A program made the position numbers and the translations under genes. A stretch of 64,000 nt of DNA, taken from positions 1-64,000 of the forward strand of contig CAXXGM010000009.1 of assembly GCA_963677325.2 (NCBI GenBank), in the 5' to 3' direction. How positions within the stretch are numbered: the first letter of the stretch is position 1; every line of letters begins with the position of its first letter. Shown here piece after piece: positions 50,105 through 58,590 of the stretch. The DNA comes from G963677325 sp963677325 (GTDB lineage: Bacteria; Bacteroidota; Bacteroidia; Bacteroidales; Prolixibacteraceae). The notes beneath the pieces are model-generated. The model made no database searches and was not told where the DNA came from. It saw only the letters and a program-made list of their open reading frames with translations.

Positions 50105-52090
50105 ATGGACTTATCATTAAAATTAAAAAGCAACAATCCGATACTAAACAGACATTTGGAATTTTCTTCTGCCGGTCAGACGCAGATGGATATGCTGACA
50201 AAGTATGAAAGAGTACCCACCTACATCTATGCTGAAAGTTCAGAAGCTTCCCTTGCAGTAGCCAACGAAATAGCGACTCTCATTGTTAGTAAACAAAAAA
50301 AAGATAAAAAGTGTGTTCTGGGACTTCCGACGGGATCTACTCAAATCGGCATTTACGAGGAATTGGTTCGGTTACACAAAGAGGAAGGATTAAGTTTTAA
50401 AAATGTAATCACTTTCAACTTAGATGAGTATTATCCCATCTCCCCCCAGTCCATTCACAGCTACAGGCAGTATATGGAACAGCATTTATTTGGTAAAATA
50501 GATATTCTTCCGGAGAATATAAATATACCTGATGGAACCATTACTCTGGAGAGTGTTCATGATTATTGCCGTGTATATGAGAAAAAAATAAACGAGGTTG
50601 GAGGAATTGACCTATTACTCCTTGGAATCGGTCAGACCGGTCATATCGGTTTTAACGAACCGGGTTCGGGAAGAAATTCAAAAACAAGGATCATCACTCT
50701 GGATACGGTTACCAGGCGCGAGGAAGCGAAGGAATTCCAGGGATTTGCCAATGTTCCCCGAAAAGCCATCACGATGGGGGTTGATACTATCCTGAATGCC
50801 AAAAGAATCATATTAACTGCTTTTGGTGAGACAAAGGCGAAAGTCGTACAACAGACCGTTGAAGAAGAACCAAGCAGTGAAGTTCCGGCTTCTTTTCTTC
50901 AATTGCATCATAATGCCAGTATATATCTTGATCAGGGCGCTTCCTCACACCTGGTCAGGGTTAAAACTCCCTGGCTGCTCGACAGCCTGGACTGGTCAGA
51001 CGACCGGTTGGTGAGAAAGGCTGTCATCTGGTTATGCGGACAGGCTAAAAAGCCCATTCTTAAGCTTACCGGTAAAGATTACAATGATTTTGGGTTAAGT
51101 GATTTGCTGGCCACTGTCGGATCCCAGTACCTGATCAATATCAAAGTCTTTAATGACATACAACATACCATCACAGGCTGGCCAGGCGGTAAGCCAGATG
51201 TTGACGATACTTTCAGGCCGGAAAGAGCTAATCCGGGGAAAAAACGCATCGTCATCTTTTCACCTCATCCAGACGATGACGTAATCTCAATGGGTGGGAC
51301 TTTGCTCCGCCTTGTCGAACAAGGTCATGATGTTCATCTGGCGTACCAGACATCGGGCAATTTCGCTGTTTCAGATGAATACGTGACCCGGTTCCTTGAC
51401 TTTCATCAGGAATATATCAACTATTATGATCCTGATAATACCATTGCTGTCGGTCAACAGGAGAAAGTTCTTTCTTTTATAAAAAATAAAGAAGAGAACC
51501 AGGTCGATATTCAGGATGTTAGAAAAATAAAAGGATTGATCCGCCGGATGGAGGCGCGATCCGCCTTGCGTTATTTTGGAATACCGGATTCCAATATCCA
51601 TTTTTTAGATCTTCCTTTTTATGAAACCGGAATCATGCAGAAATCTCCGATTGGAGAGAGGGACGTGCGTATCGTAATGGATTTGTTACAACAGATTCAA
51701 CCTCACCAGATTTTCGCTGCCGGCGATTTATCCGATCCTCATGGCACCCACCGGGTTTGCCTTGATGCAGTGCTTCTTGCTCTTGAACATGTGAAGAAAG
51801 AGGATTGGATGAAAAATTGCTGGGTATGGCTTTACCGCGGAGCCTGGGCCGAATGGGAGGCTGATGAAATCGAAATGGCTGTACCGATCAGTCCGGTTGA
51901 ACTTGCAAGAAAAAGAGAGGCTATTCTGAGGCATCAGTCTCAAAAAGAAGGCGCTATGTTCATGGGAGAAGATGAACGTGAATTCTGGCAAAGGGCTGAA
52001 CAGCGGAACCGCAATACGGCTAAATTGTATGATTATCTGGGAATGGCAGAATACGAAGCGATCGAAGCTTTTGTCAAATATTACTCCTGA
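50105..52090 (+). CDS. nagB: glucosamine-6-phosphate deaminase fused to PIG-L/LmbE deacetylase-like domain
   Basis: 661 aa. The N-terminal half (to about 310) is NagB-like: LGLPTGSTQIGIYEEL, ITFNLDEYYPIS with the catalytic Asp, and LLLGIGQTGHIGFNEPGSG. A linker leads to a PIG-L/LmbE domain from about residue 380: KRIVIFSPHPDDDVISMGGTLLRL (zinc site) and the metal-binding DPHGTHRVC near 540. NagB converts glucosamine-6-P to fructose-6-P and ammonia; PIG-L enzymes deacetylate GlcNAc-linked substrates. The two could act in series. I know this fusion as recurrent in Bacteroidota. A 15-bp terminator hairpin follows the stop. Confidence 0.9.
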   Translation: MDLSLKLKSNNPILNRHLEFSSAGQTQMDMLTKYERVPTYIYAESSEASLAVANEIATLIVSKQKKDKKCVLGLPTGSTQIGIYEELVRLHKEEGLSFKNVITFNLDEYYPISPQSIHSYRQYMEQHLFGKIDILPENINIPDGTITLESVHDYCRVYEKKINEVGGIDLLLLGIGQTGHIGFNEPGSGRNSKTRIITLDTVTRREEAKEFQGFANVPRKAITMGVDTILNAKRIILTAFGETKAKVVQQTVEEEPSSEVPASFLQLHHNASIYLDQGASSHLVRVKTPWLLDSLDWSDDRLVRKAVIWLCGQAKKPILKLTGKDYNDFGLSDLLATVGSQYLINIKVFNDIQHTITGWPGGKPDVDDTFRPERANPGKKRIVIFSPHPDDDVISMGGTLLRLVEQGHDVHLAYQTSGNFAVSDEYVTRFLDFHQEYINYYDPDNTIAVGQQEKVLSFIKNKEENQVDIQDVRKIKGLIRRMEARSALRYFGIPDSNIHFLDLPFYETGIMQKSPIGERDVRIVMDLLQQIQPHQIFAAGDLSDPHGTHRVCLDAVLLALEHVKKEDWMKNCWVWLYRGAWAEWEADEIEMAVPISPVELARKREAILRHQSQKEGAMFMGEDEREFWQRAEQRNRNTAKLYDYLGMAEYEAIEAFVKYYS

Positions 52091-52106
52091 TTGTTGCTTT
52101 AACTGA

Positions 52107-52141
52107 AAATGAAAGCCTGCTCATGTAGCAGGCTTTCATTT
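52107..52141 (+). terminator. intrinsic terminator of nagB
   Basis: aaatgaaagcctgct (52107-52121), loop catgt, agcaggctttcattt (52127-52141) and further T residues: a perfect 15-bp stem with a T-tract. Confidence 0.92.
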
Positions 52142-52288
52142 TTTGAATCATTCAGAGGAGGATGTACTGTCTGAAAAAAAACAGTAAATTTTATGCCTTA
52201 AATTATAAGTCGCAGTAATTTTTCATTTAGCTACATTTATTTATCTTTCCCTTAATTTTATCAACAGAATTTTTCCGGCTCAATAAAT

Positions 52289-53944
52289 ATGAGAGATAAT
52301 AAACTTAAAATATTCACTTATATATTGTTATTTTTTATCTCACTGGCATGTTCCGAAATGGTTTTTTGTCAGACTGATAACCAGAAGGAATTCAGGGGAA
52401 TCTGGATTGCAACCATCAATAACATTGATTGGCCTTCCGCACCAGGTCTTCCGGTTGAGCGGCAAAAGAAAGAATTGAGAGAAATGATCGACCGGATTGA
52501 AAAATTCAAGCTTAATGCAGTATTCTTCCAGGTCAGGGCTGCAGCCGATGCTTTTTATGCCTCTTCGACGGAACCCTGGTCCTATTTTCTTTCCGGGAAG
52601 CAGGGGAAATCCACCCAGCCCTTTTTTGATCCGTTGGCTTATGTCCTTGAACTTTGTCATTCAAGGGGAATTGAACTCCACGCGTGGTTCAATCCCTTCA
52701 GAGTGAGAAACCTTGGATACTATGACCTTGCCAAAAACAGTTTCGCTGTGAAATATCCTCAATATCAACATGATTATGACAACAAACGTTTTTTTGATCC
52801 GGGATTTCCACAAGTAAGGGCACATCTTATAAAGGTAATTCTTGAAGTTGTTCGAAAGTACGATATCGATGCGGTTCTTCTTGATGATTATTTTTATCCT
52901 TACCCGGTGAGAGGGAAAAGCTTTCCCGACAGTAAGACTTTTGCCAGATACGGAGGTAAGGAATATTATCCTAAGCATTTGAAAGACTGGCGCCGTAATA
53001 ATATAAATTCCTTTATTGCTGATCTTCACGACAGTATAAAAGCGGTAAAGCCTTCTTTAAAACTGGGCATCAGTCCTTTTGGGGTATGGAGGAGCAAAGA
53101 TGAAGATCCTAATGGTTCTCCTCTTTTAAGAGGAACAACATCCTATGATGATCTGTATGCCGATGTTTATAAATGGATGTCAAAAGATTGGATTGATTAT
53201 ATCATTCCTCAGCTCTATTGGGAGCAGGGTAACCGTTATGGTGATTTTAATGCACTGGCGAAATGGTGGAATGACCATTCTTTTGGAAAACAGCTGTATC
53301 TTGGTCAGGCACTGTACAGGGCAACAGGGTCAGACCGACGGTGGTCCAATCCAAATGAGATAAGCGATCAGATTGGTCTCCTGCGTAAGTATAAAAATAT
53401 AAAAGGATTTGCTCTATTCAGTGCTTCTCATCTTTCCAGATTGCCTGAGATTGGGTTGAAAGAGTTGGTCGCCAGGCTTGACAACCAGGAGGAGGATTCA
53501 ATAGTTAAGGATGCTTCTTCAGCAGAAAATGTACTTCTTACCTCCCGGGAAAATTCAGTATCTGAGTTGATGCCTGATGAAAAGTCCTTTGATTCCATCA
53601 TCCATCTGAATTCCGGTAAGGAGATCAATAGAATCAACCTTTCCGGTAAATTAAAGATGAGGAAGCAGCACAAAGAATGGCAAATTTCATGGTACCCGCC
53701 TGATACAATCAACAGAGACAGGAAGATGTTTGTTCTTTTGGCGTATCAACCCAATCAAAAAAGAGCCAGTTTGAAAAAAGTCTTTGTTCTGAACAGTCAG
53801 AGTAAGGTGATATTTCCCCATGACATTGATTTTAGACCCCGGAAAGTGCTCTTTACAGTTGTTACCGTTAACCAGATTAATAAGGAACGCCTTCAAACAA
53901 AATTATTTAAAATAAGAAGGAACAGGGTAGTGTATAAGTTTTGA
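52289..53944 (+). CDS. GHL10/DUF187-type secreted glycoside hydrolase
   Basis: The 551-aa protein has an N-terminal signal (KIFTYILLFFISLACSEMVFCQ). It has a TIM-barrel of the GHL10 (family-10-like, YngK/DUF187) type: KEFRGIWIATINNIDWPSAPGL, LNAVFFQVRAAADAFYASSTEPWSYFL, ELHAWFNPFRVRNLG, YDIDAVLLDDYFYPYP (acidic pair DD), LGISPFGVWRS, DWIDYIIPQLYWEQGN and GFALFSASHL. The C-terminal 150 residues are a beta domain (KEWQISWYPPDTINRD). These enzymes act on glycans in the periplasm or outside. The substrate is unknown, though peptidoglycan or exopolysaccharide has been proposed for relatives. Monocistronic. Confidence 0.88.
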   Translation: MRDNKLKIFTYILLFFISLACSEMVFCQTDNQKEFRGIWIATINNIDWPSAPGLPVERQKKELREMIDRIEKFKLNAVFFQVRAAADAFYASSTEPWSYFLSGKQGKSTQPFFDPLAYVLELCHSRGIELHAWFNPFRVRNLGYYDLAKNSFAVKYPQYQHDYDNKRFFDPGFPQVRAHLIKVILEVVRKYDIDAVLLDDYFYPYPVRGKSFPDSKTFARYGGKEYYPKHLKDWRRNNINSFIADLHDSIKAVKPSLKLGISPFGVWRSKDEDPNGSPLLRGTTSYDDLYADVYKWMSKDWIDYIIPQLYWEQGNRYGDFNALAKWWNDHSFGKQLYLGQALYRATGSDRRWSNPNEISDQIGLLRKYKNIKGFALFSASHLSRLPEIGLKELVARLDNQEEDSIVKDASSAENVLLTSRENSVSELMPDEKSFDSIIHLNSGKEINRINLSGKLKMRKQHKEWQISWYPPDTINRDRKMFVLLAYQPNQKRASLKKVFVLNSQSKVIFPHDIDFRPRKVLFTVVTVNQINKERLQTKLFKIRRNRVVYKF

Positions 53945-54032
53945 AGATTGTTGTTCCCGGTGCAATGTGAGAATTCAATTCCAAAGTGGAGCGATTGATC
54001 GTATCCGATAATTTACATCTGTAATATCAGAG

Positions 54033-54277
54033 ACTGTTTAAATTTAGTTCTTTTTGGATTTTAAGTAGTTCAGCCCCTTCGGGGTTGAGGTCTTATATGT
54101 CACATTTTCAGTGGGTTACCCCCACGGTTATTCATATTAAACCCTTTCAGGGTATAAAGCATATTTAAGTCCGAAGGACTTGAATATGAAACCTCCGGTG
54201 TAACCGGAGGCACTGAAATACATACAATACAGAACCCCGAAGTGGGTTCAACTTTGTTAAAAAGAAATTTAAACAGT
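54033..54277. mobile_element. 245-bp MITE-like element with actgtttaaattt ends
   Basis: Terminal inverted repeats actgtttaaattt (54033-54045) and aaatttaaacagt (54265-54277). Inside are gccccttcggggttg, gtgggttacccccacgg, aaaccctttcagggt and cctccggtgtaaccggagg: a chain of small GC-rich hairpins in AT-rich spacer. Non-coding. It lies between the GHL10 gene and the truncated GH105 gene. Confidence 0.75.
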
Positions 54278-54401
54278 TTCTCAAATTATAAAAAGTAGGG
54301 AGTAGGAAAGTAGGGAAATAATATGTTTAGTATAGTACGGTAGGGATTGCTTGATGAGGATCGCATCAAATTTCCGGATATTTCTTCGATGCGAAAAAGA
54401 A

Positions 54402-54431
54402 AACCTGACAGGTATGTTTTGCTGTCAGGTT
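54402..54431 (-). terminator. hairpin at the 3' side of the GH105 relic
   Basis: aacctgacag, loop gtatgttttg, ctgtcaggtt. It lies 28 bases beyond the stop of the minus-strand GH105 fragment and probably was its terminator. Confidence 0.6.
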
Positions 54432-54459
54432 ATAAATAAGAGTATTTTTTGATCAGGAT

Positions 54460-54861
54460 TTATCTTTTGAGTTTTATGACCTCACTTGCGGCCAGCAGAA
54501 ATGCTCCTGTACCGTAAACTTCCCAGCTGTTTCCGTTGAAGTTCTTGCGGGGATCAGCGCCAACAGGTTGTACCCAGCCTACGCGACCTTCTTTGTTCAC
54601 ACATTTTGTAAGGGCCATCCATGCTTTTTCAGCCACCGGCTGATAAGTGGATTTATCCAGAAGGCCATTGTTTATACCCCATGCAATGGCATAACAATCG
54701 AAACCTGATCCGCTGACTTCTCCTCCCGGATAGGATTCAGGATCAAGGAGGCTGGCTCTCCAGAGACCGTCAGCCTGCTGAAGGGATGCAATGCGGGCAG
54801 ACATTTTCCTGAAAAGATTTTCATAGAAAGGACGCCCGGGATAATTGGCCGGCAGTTCTTT
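54460..54861 (-). pseudogene. GH105 (unsaturated rhamnogalacturonyl hydrolase) C-terminal relic
   Basis: The minus-strand frame reads ELPANYPGRPFYENLFRKMS, then ASLQQADGLWRASLLDPESYPGGEVSGSGFDCYAIAWGIN, and ends GTGAFLLAASEVIKLKR. This matches the last third of the GH88/GH105 alpha/alpha-barrel. The N-terminal 230-260 residues, including the catalytic Asp region, are gone: an in-frame TGA lies at 54864-54862 and upstream DNA is unrelated AT-rich sequence. The Met at 54804 is only an internal codon. Likely a deletion relic of a pectin-side-chain utilisation gene. Confidence 0.85.
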
Positions 54862-55070
54862 TCATTGTGTTTAAGCTTAATTAGTAGAATACAAATATAT
54901 AAGAATTATAAATGATAGATATGAGATATGAGTTATGAGTTGTGAGATAGAAGAATTAAGTATTATTTGCCGGACGATGAATGTTTTCGTGTAAATTCGT
55001 TAATAATTTGTGAAATTGGAATAATGAATTACAGAAAAATTAATTTTTTTTGTAATATTGCAAAATTATC

Positions 55071-55118
55071 ATGAGAACGATTAACACACATAACGGACAT
55101 CATCATCACTTGCCATAA
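55071..55118 (+). CDS. hisL: histidine-operon leader peptide
   Basis: A 15-codon frame, MRTINTHNGHHHHLP, with five His codons including four in a row (cat cat cat cac), ending in TAA at 55116-55118. It lies 92 bases before hisG and is followed by a terminator-like hairpin at 55165-55195. This is the classic arrangement of ribosome-mediated attenuation: stalling at His codons when charged tRNA-His is scarce should favour an alternative fold and read-through. A weak -7-like TAATATTG lies at 55053-55060. Confidence 0.85.
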   Translation: MRTINTHNGHHHHLP

Positions 55119-55164
55119 ATCAGGTTCAGGCTGGTACGTCCAAATTAAAATTTATACCAATGGA

Positions 55165-55195
55165 AAGGCTTACCTGGAACACACAGGTGAGCCTT
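55165..55195 (+). promoter_or_regulatory. his attenuator hairpin
   Basis: aaggcttacctg (55165-55176), loop gaacaca, caggtgagcctt (55184-55195), with one T-G pair, then attaattt. It can act as terminator. An upstream caggt at 55121-55125, just past the leader stop, can pair instead with acctg in the left arm, giving a possible antiterminator. The U-tract is weak. Confidence 0.7.
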
Positions 55196-55210
55196 ATTAA
55201 TTTATAAACT

Positions 55211-56071
55211 ATGGATTCGATATTAAGAATTGCTATTCAGACCAAAGGGAGATTAAATGAAGATTCAGTTTTATTACTCGAGGAATCAGGCATTAAGCTG
55301 ATTCCGGGGAAACGTAATTTAATTTCTTCAGCTAAAAATTTTCCCCTTGAAGCTTTGTATTTGCGTGATGATGATATTCCTCAATGTGTTGCAGATGGAG
55401 TTGCCGACATCGGCATTGTTGGAAAAAACGAAATGGTTGAGCAAAAGCGCAAGGTGGATGTCGTAAAACACCTTGGATTCAGTAAGTGCCGACTTTCACT
55501 TGCGATACCCAAAGATATGGAATACAATGGACTTGAATGGTTCTCGGGTAAAAAGATTGCGACTTCGTATCCGGGTATTTTGAGGGAATTTCTCGATAAA
55601 GAAAAGATTTCTGCCGATATTCATTTCATCGCCGGTTCTGTTGAAATTGCTCCAGGTATCGGCCTTGCAGATGCCATATTTGATATAGTAAGTTCAGGAA
55701 GCACGCTTGTCAGCAACCGGTTGAAGGAAGTGAAGACCATCATGGATTCTGAAGCCGTATTAATTGCCTCCCCGAATCTGCCAAAATCAAAACAAGCTAT
55801 TTTAGATGAACTGGTCTTTCGTATTGAATCAGTTGAAAAAGGGAAGGGGAAAAAATACATTCTTTTGAATACTCCCAATGAAAAACTGGAACAAATTATC
55901 AAAGTATTGCCGGGAATGACTTCACCCACTATCATGCCCCTTGCAAGAGAAGGTTGGAGCTCTTTGCATTCCGTAATCAATGAAAGTGAGTTCTGGGAAG
56001 TGATTGGTAATCTTAAAAGAAACGGGGCGGAAGGAATTCTGGTTCTGCCAATAGAAAATATGATTTATTAG
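55211..56071 (+). CDS. hisG: ATP phosphoribosyltransferase (long form)
   Basis: The 286-aa protein starts MDSILRIAIQTKGRLNEDSVLLLEESGIK. It has VADGVADIGIVGKNEMVEQK near residue 65, the PRPP-binding IGLADAIFDIVSSGSTLVSNRLKEV near 150-175, and a C-terminal regulatory domain (LVFRIESVEKGKGKKYILLNTPNEKLEQIIKVLPGMTSPTIMPL) that binds histidine in the long-form enzyme, so HisZ is not needed. First committed step of histidine synthesis. Feedback control adds to the leader attenuation. First structural gene of the operon. Confidence 0.96.
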   Translation: MDSILRIAIQTKGRLNEDSVLLLEESGIKLIPGKRNLISSAKNFPLEALYLRDDDIPQCVADGVADIGIVGKNEMVEQKRKVDVVKHLGFSKCRLSLAIPKDMEYNGLEWFSGKKIATSYPGILREFLDKEKISADIHFIAGSVEIAPGIGLADAIFDIVSSGSTLVSNRLKEVKTIMDSEAVLIASPNLPKSKQAILDELVFRIESVEKGKGKKYILLNTPNEKLEQIIKVLPGMTSPTIMPLAREGWSSLHSVINESEFWEVIGNLKRNGAEGILVLPIENMIY

Positions 56072-56122
56072 GCTTTAGGCTTTAAGCTGAAGGATTGCGA
56101 TGATAATTTAAAAACTTGTGCG

Positions 56123-57400
56123 ATGCAGATTTTTCGTTATCCGGATATTAATACCTGGAAAGAAATTGTAAAAAGACCAACTGCTGATTATTCCCTGAAA
56201 GAAGGAATAGTAAAGGATGTTTTGCGGGATATCAGGCAAAGAGGCGATATCGCTGTGAAGGAATATACCTTTAAATTTGATCATGTAACTGTTGAAAACT
56301 TCTTTGTCCGTGAGGACGAATTGAAAGGAGCTGCTGCATTACTTGAACCGGATCTTAAGGATGCTATGGTCCTGGCCGCAGATAACATCAAGACTTTTCA
56401 TCGTGCCCAGAAATATATACCTTCAGTGATCGAAACTATGCCAGGAGTGAAATGCTGGCAAAAATCAGTAGCCATTGAGAAAGTAGGATTGTATATCCCC
56501 GGAGGATCGGCCCCGTTATTCTCAACTGTTTTAATGCTTGCAATACCGGCAGTAATGGCCGGATGTAATGAAATAATACTGTGTACTCCTCCGGATAAAG
56601 AAGGGAAAATACATCCAGCCATTTTATTTGCTGCCAATCTTTGCGGAGTTACAAAGATATTCAGGGCAGGTGGCATCCAGGCTATCGGAGCTATGGCATA
56701 CGGTACTGAATCAATACCCAGAGTTGATAAAATTTTTGGTCCTGGTAATTCATGGGTTATGCTGGCAAAACAGCAGGTATCCTTAACGGAATGTGCCATC
56801 GATATGCCTGCAGGCCCTTCGGAAGTAGCTGTTATGGCGGATCTTACTGCTAATCCGGAGTTTATTGCAGCCGATCTGCTTTCGCAGGCTGAGCATGGTC
56901 CGGACAGTCAGGTTGTTTTAATCACAACTGTGGAGGGATTGATAAAGCAGGTGATGGAGGCTATCGACCGGCAGGTAAAGAAACTGCCCCGATTGGAGAC
57001 AGCTCTGAAGGCTTTGGAACACAGCCGGGCCGTCCTTGTGAAAGATCACGAAGAGATGCTGAATCTTGTAAATCTTTATGCTCCCGAACATCTCATCATT
57101 GCAACAGCTGATGCTTCCGTAATGGCAGAAAGAGTCATTAATGCCGGTTCCGTTTTTATCGGGAATTATACTCCTGAAAGTGCGGGAGATTACGCCTCAG
57201 GGACAAATCATACGTTACCAACCAACGGATGGACACGCTCCTACAGCGGAATTAATCTGGACAGCTTCTGTAAGAAAATCACCTTTCAGGAAATAACCAG
57301 GGAAGGAATACAAAAACTGGGACCTGTCATTGAGAAAATGGCGGAAGCAGAGCAATTACTGGCTCATAAGAATGCGGCCACAATTAGAATTAAGAATTAA
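56123..57400 (+). CDS. hisD: histidinol dehydrogenase
   Basis: The 425-aa protein starts MQIFRYPDINTWKEIVKRP. It shows GVKCWQKSVAIEKVGLYIPGGSAPLFSTVLM near residue 110, FRAGGIQAIGAMAYGTESIPRVDKIFGPGNSWV around 190-220, DMPAGPSEVAVMAD, LLSQAEHGPDSQVVL with zinc/catalytic ligands, YAPEHLIIAT, and ASGTNHTLPTNGWTRSYSGI with active-site His. It carries out the last two NAD-linked oxidations to histidine. 51 bases after hisG. Confidence 0.96.
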   Translation: MQIFRYPDINTWKEIVKRPTADYSLKEGIVKDVLRDIRQRGDIAVKEYTFKFDHVTVENFFVREDELKGAAALLEPDLKDAMVLAADNIKTFHRAQKYIPSVIETMPGVKCWQKSVAIEKVGLYIPGGSAPLFSTVLMLAIPAVMAGCNEIILCTPPDKEGKIHPAILFAANLCGVTKIFRAGGIQAIGAMAYGTESIPRVDKIFGPGNSWVMLAKQQVSLTECAIDMPAGPSEVAVMADLTANPEFIAADLLSQAEHGPDSQVVLITTVEGLIKQVMEAIDRQVKKLPRLETALKALEHSRAVLVKDHEEMLNLVNLYAPEHLIIATADASVMAERVINAGSVFIGNYTPESAGDYASGTNHTLPTNGWTRSYSGINLDSFCKKITFQEITREGIQKLGPVIEKMAEAEQLLAHKNAATIRIKN

Positions 57401-57545
57401 TAGTTAATGGTTAAAGAAAGCTGAAAATGGATGTAAATACATGATCAGTGAACGAATTAAAAATTAAGAGTTTTCGTGTGAATTCGTCTTTAATTCGTGA
57501 AATTCCAACAACAAAAATTCAAGGGAAATTATAAGAATTATAACA

Positions 57546-58589
57546 ATGAATTTTAACATCGATCAGCTGCTGCGTGATAATATCCGCAAGCTTAAACCTT
57601 ATTCAAGCGCAAGAGATGAATTCTCCGGCGAGGCCGAAGTGTACCTGGACGCAAACGAAAATCCCTATAATTCACCCTGGAACCGGTATCCTGATCCGCG
57701 GCAGGTAAAGCTTAAAAAAATTGTAGGGGGGATTAAAAATATTCCTTCAGCCAATATATTTCTCGGTAATGGCAGTGATGAGCCGATAGATCTTCTTATC
57801 CGTGCTTTTTGTGAACCCGGCAAGGATAATATTGTCGCTATTTCACCGTCTTATGGCATGTATAAAGTGGCTGCTGACGTAAATGATATCAAAGTAAAAG
57901 AGGTTCCTCTGACAGAGGATTTTGAATTGAATTCGGATGATTTACTAAAGGCGGTAAACGAAAATACAAAGATCATTTTTCTTTGCTCTCCCAATAATCC
58001 ATCGGGGAATGCGCTTGAACTTGAATCCATGGTGCATATCATTAAAAATTTCACAGGAGTCGTTGTCGTTGATGAAGCCTACATCGATTTCTGTTCTGAG
58101 AAAACACTTCTTACGGATTTGGATCGTTACCCAAATCTTGTCATTCTCCAGACTTTCTCAAAAGCATGGGGTATGGCCGGTCTCCGTCTGGGAATGGCTT
58201 TTGCGGCCTCACCCTTTATCGAGGTCCTAAGCCGGATTAAATATCCTTATAATCTTAGTATTCTGACTCAGCAAAAGGCCATGGAATTACTTTCTATGGA
58301 TAAAAAAACAGAATGGGTAAATATAATACTGAAGGAAAGAACAAAACTCAGGGATCAGTTATCCCAACTTCCTTTTGTCCTAAAAGTATACCCGTCTGAT
58401 GCTAATTTTTTACTCATCAAAACAGAAGATGCCAAAGGCATTTATCAGTATCTTGTGAAGCAGAATATAATTGTCCGTGACCGGTCTTCTGTCCTTTTAT
58501 GCGGAGGGTGCCTGAGGATAAGCGTTGGTTCACCGGAAGAAAATAATGCATTGCTGAAAGCGTTAAAAGGATTTTCAATTCATAACTGA
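57546..58589 (+). CDS. hisC: histidinol-phosphate aminotransferase
   Basis: The 347-aa class-I/II aminotransferase has VYLDANENPYNSPWNRYPDP near residue 30, IFLGNGSDEPIDLLIRAF near 75, IFLCSPNNPSGNALE near 140, VVVDEAYIDFCSEKT near 175, and the PLP-lysine segment LQTFSKAWGMAGLRLG near 200. It converts imidazole-acetol phosphate to histidinol phosphate. 145 bases after hisD; that spacer contains aattcgtg repeats. hisB starts two bases after its stop. Confidence 0.96.
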   Translation: MNFNIDQLLRDNIRKLKPYSSARDEFSGEAEVYLDANENPYNSPWNRYPDPRQVKLKKIVGGIKNIPSANIFLGNGSDEPIDLLIRAFCEPGKDNIVAISPSYGMYKVAADVNDIKVKEVPLTEDFELNSDDLLKAVNENTKIIFLCSPNNPSGNALELESMVHIIKNFTGVVVVDEAYIDFCSEKTLLTDLDRYPNLVILQTFSKAWGMAGLRLGMAFAASPFIEVLSRIKYPYNLSILTQQKAMELLSMDKKTEWVNIILKERTKLRDQLSQLPFVLKVYPSDANFLLIKTEDAKGIYQYLVKQNIIVRDRSSVLLCGGCLRISVGSPEENNALLKALKGFSIHN

Positions 58590-58590
58590 C

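Larger units (their letters stand above)
53945..54459. other. repeat-containing intergenic region
   Basis: Holds the MITE-like element at 54033-54277, the agtagggagtaggaaagtag block (about 54295-54323) shared with 13.36 kb, and a terminator hairpin at 54402-54431. No gene. Confidence 0.7.

Noticed and set aside
56398..56799. 133-codon minus-strand frame within hisD
   Set aside because: Shadow of hisD, with no independent motifs.
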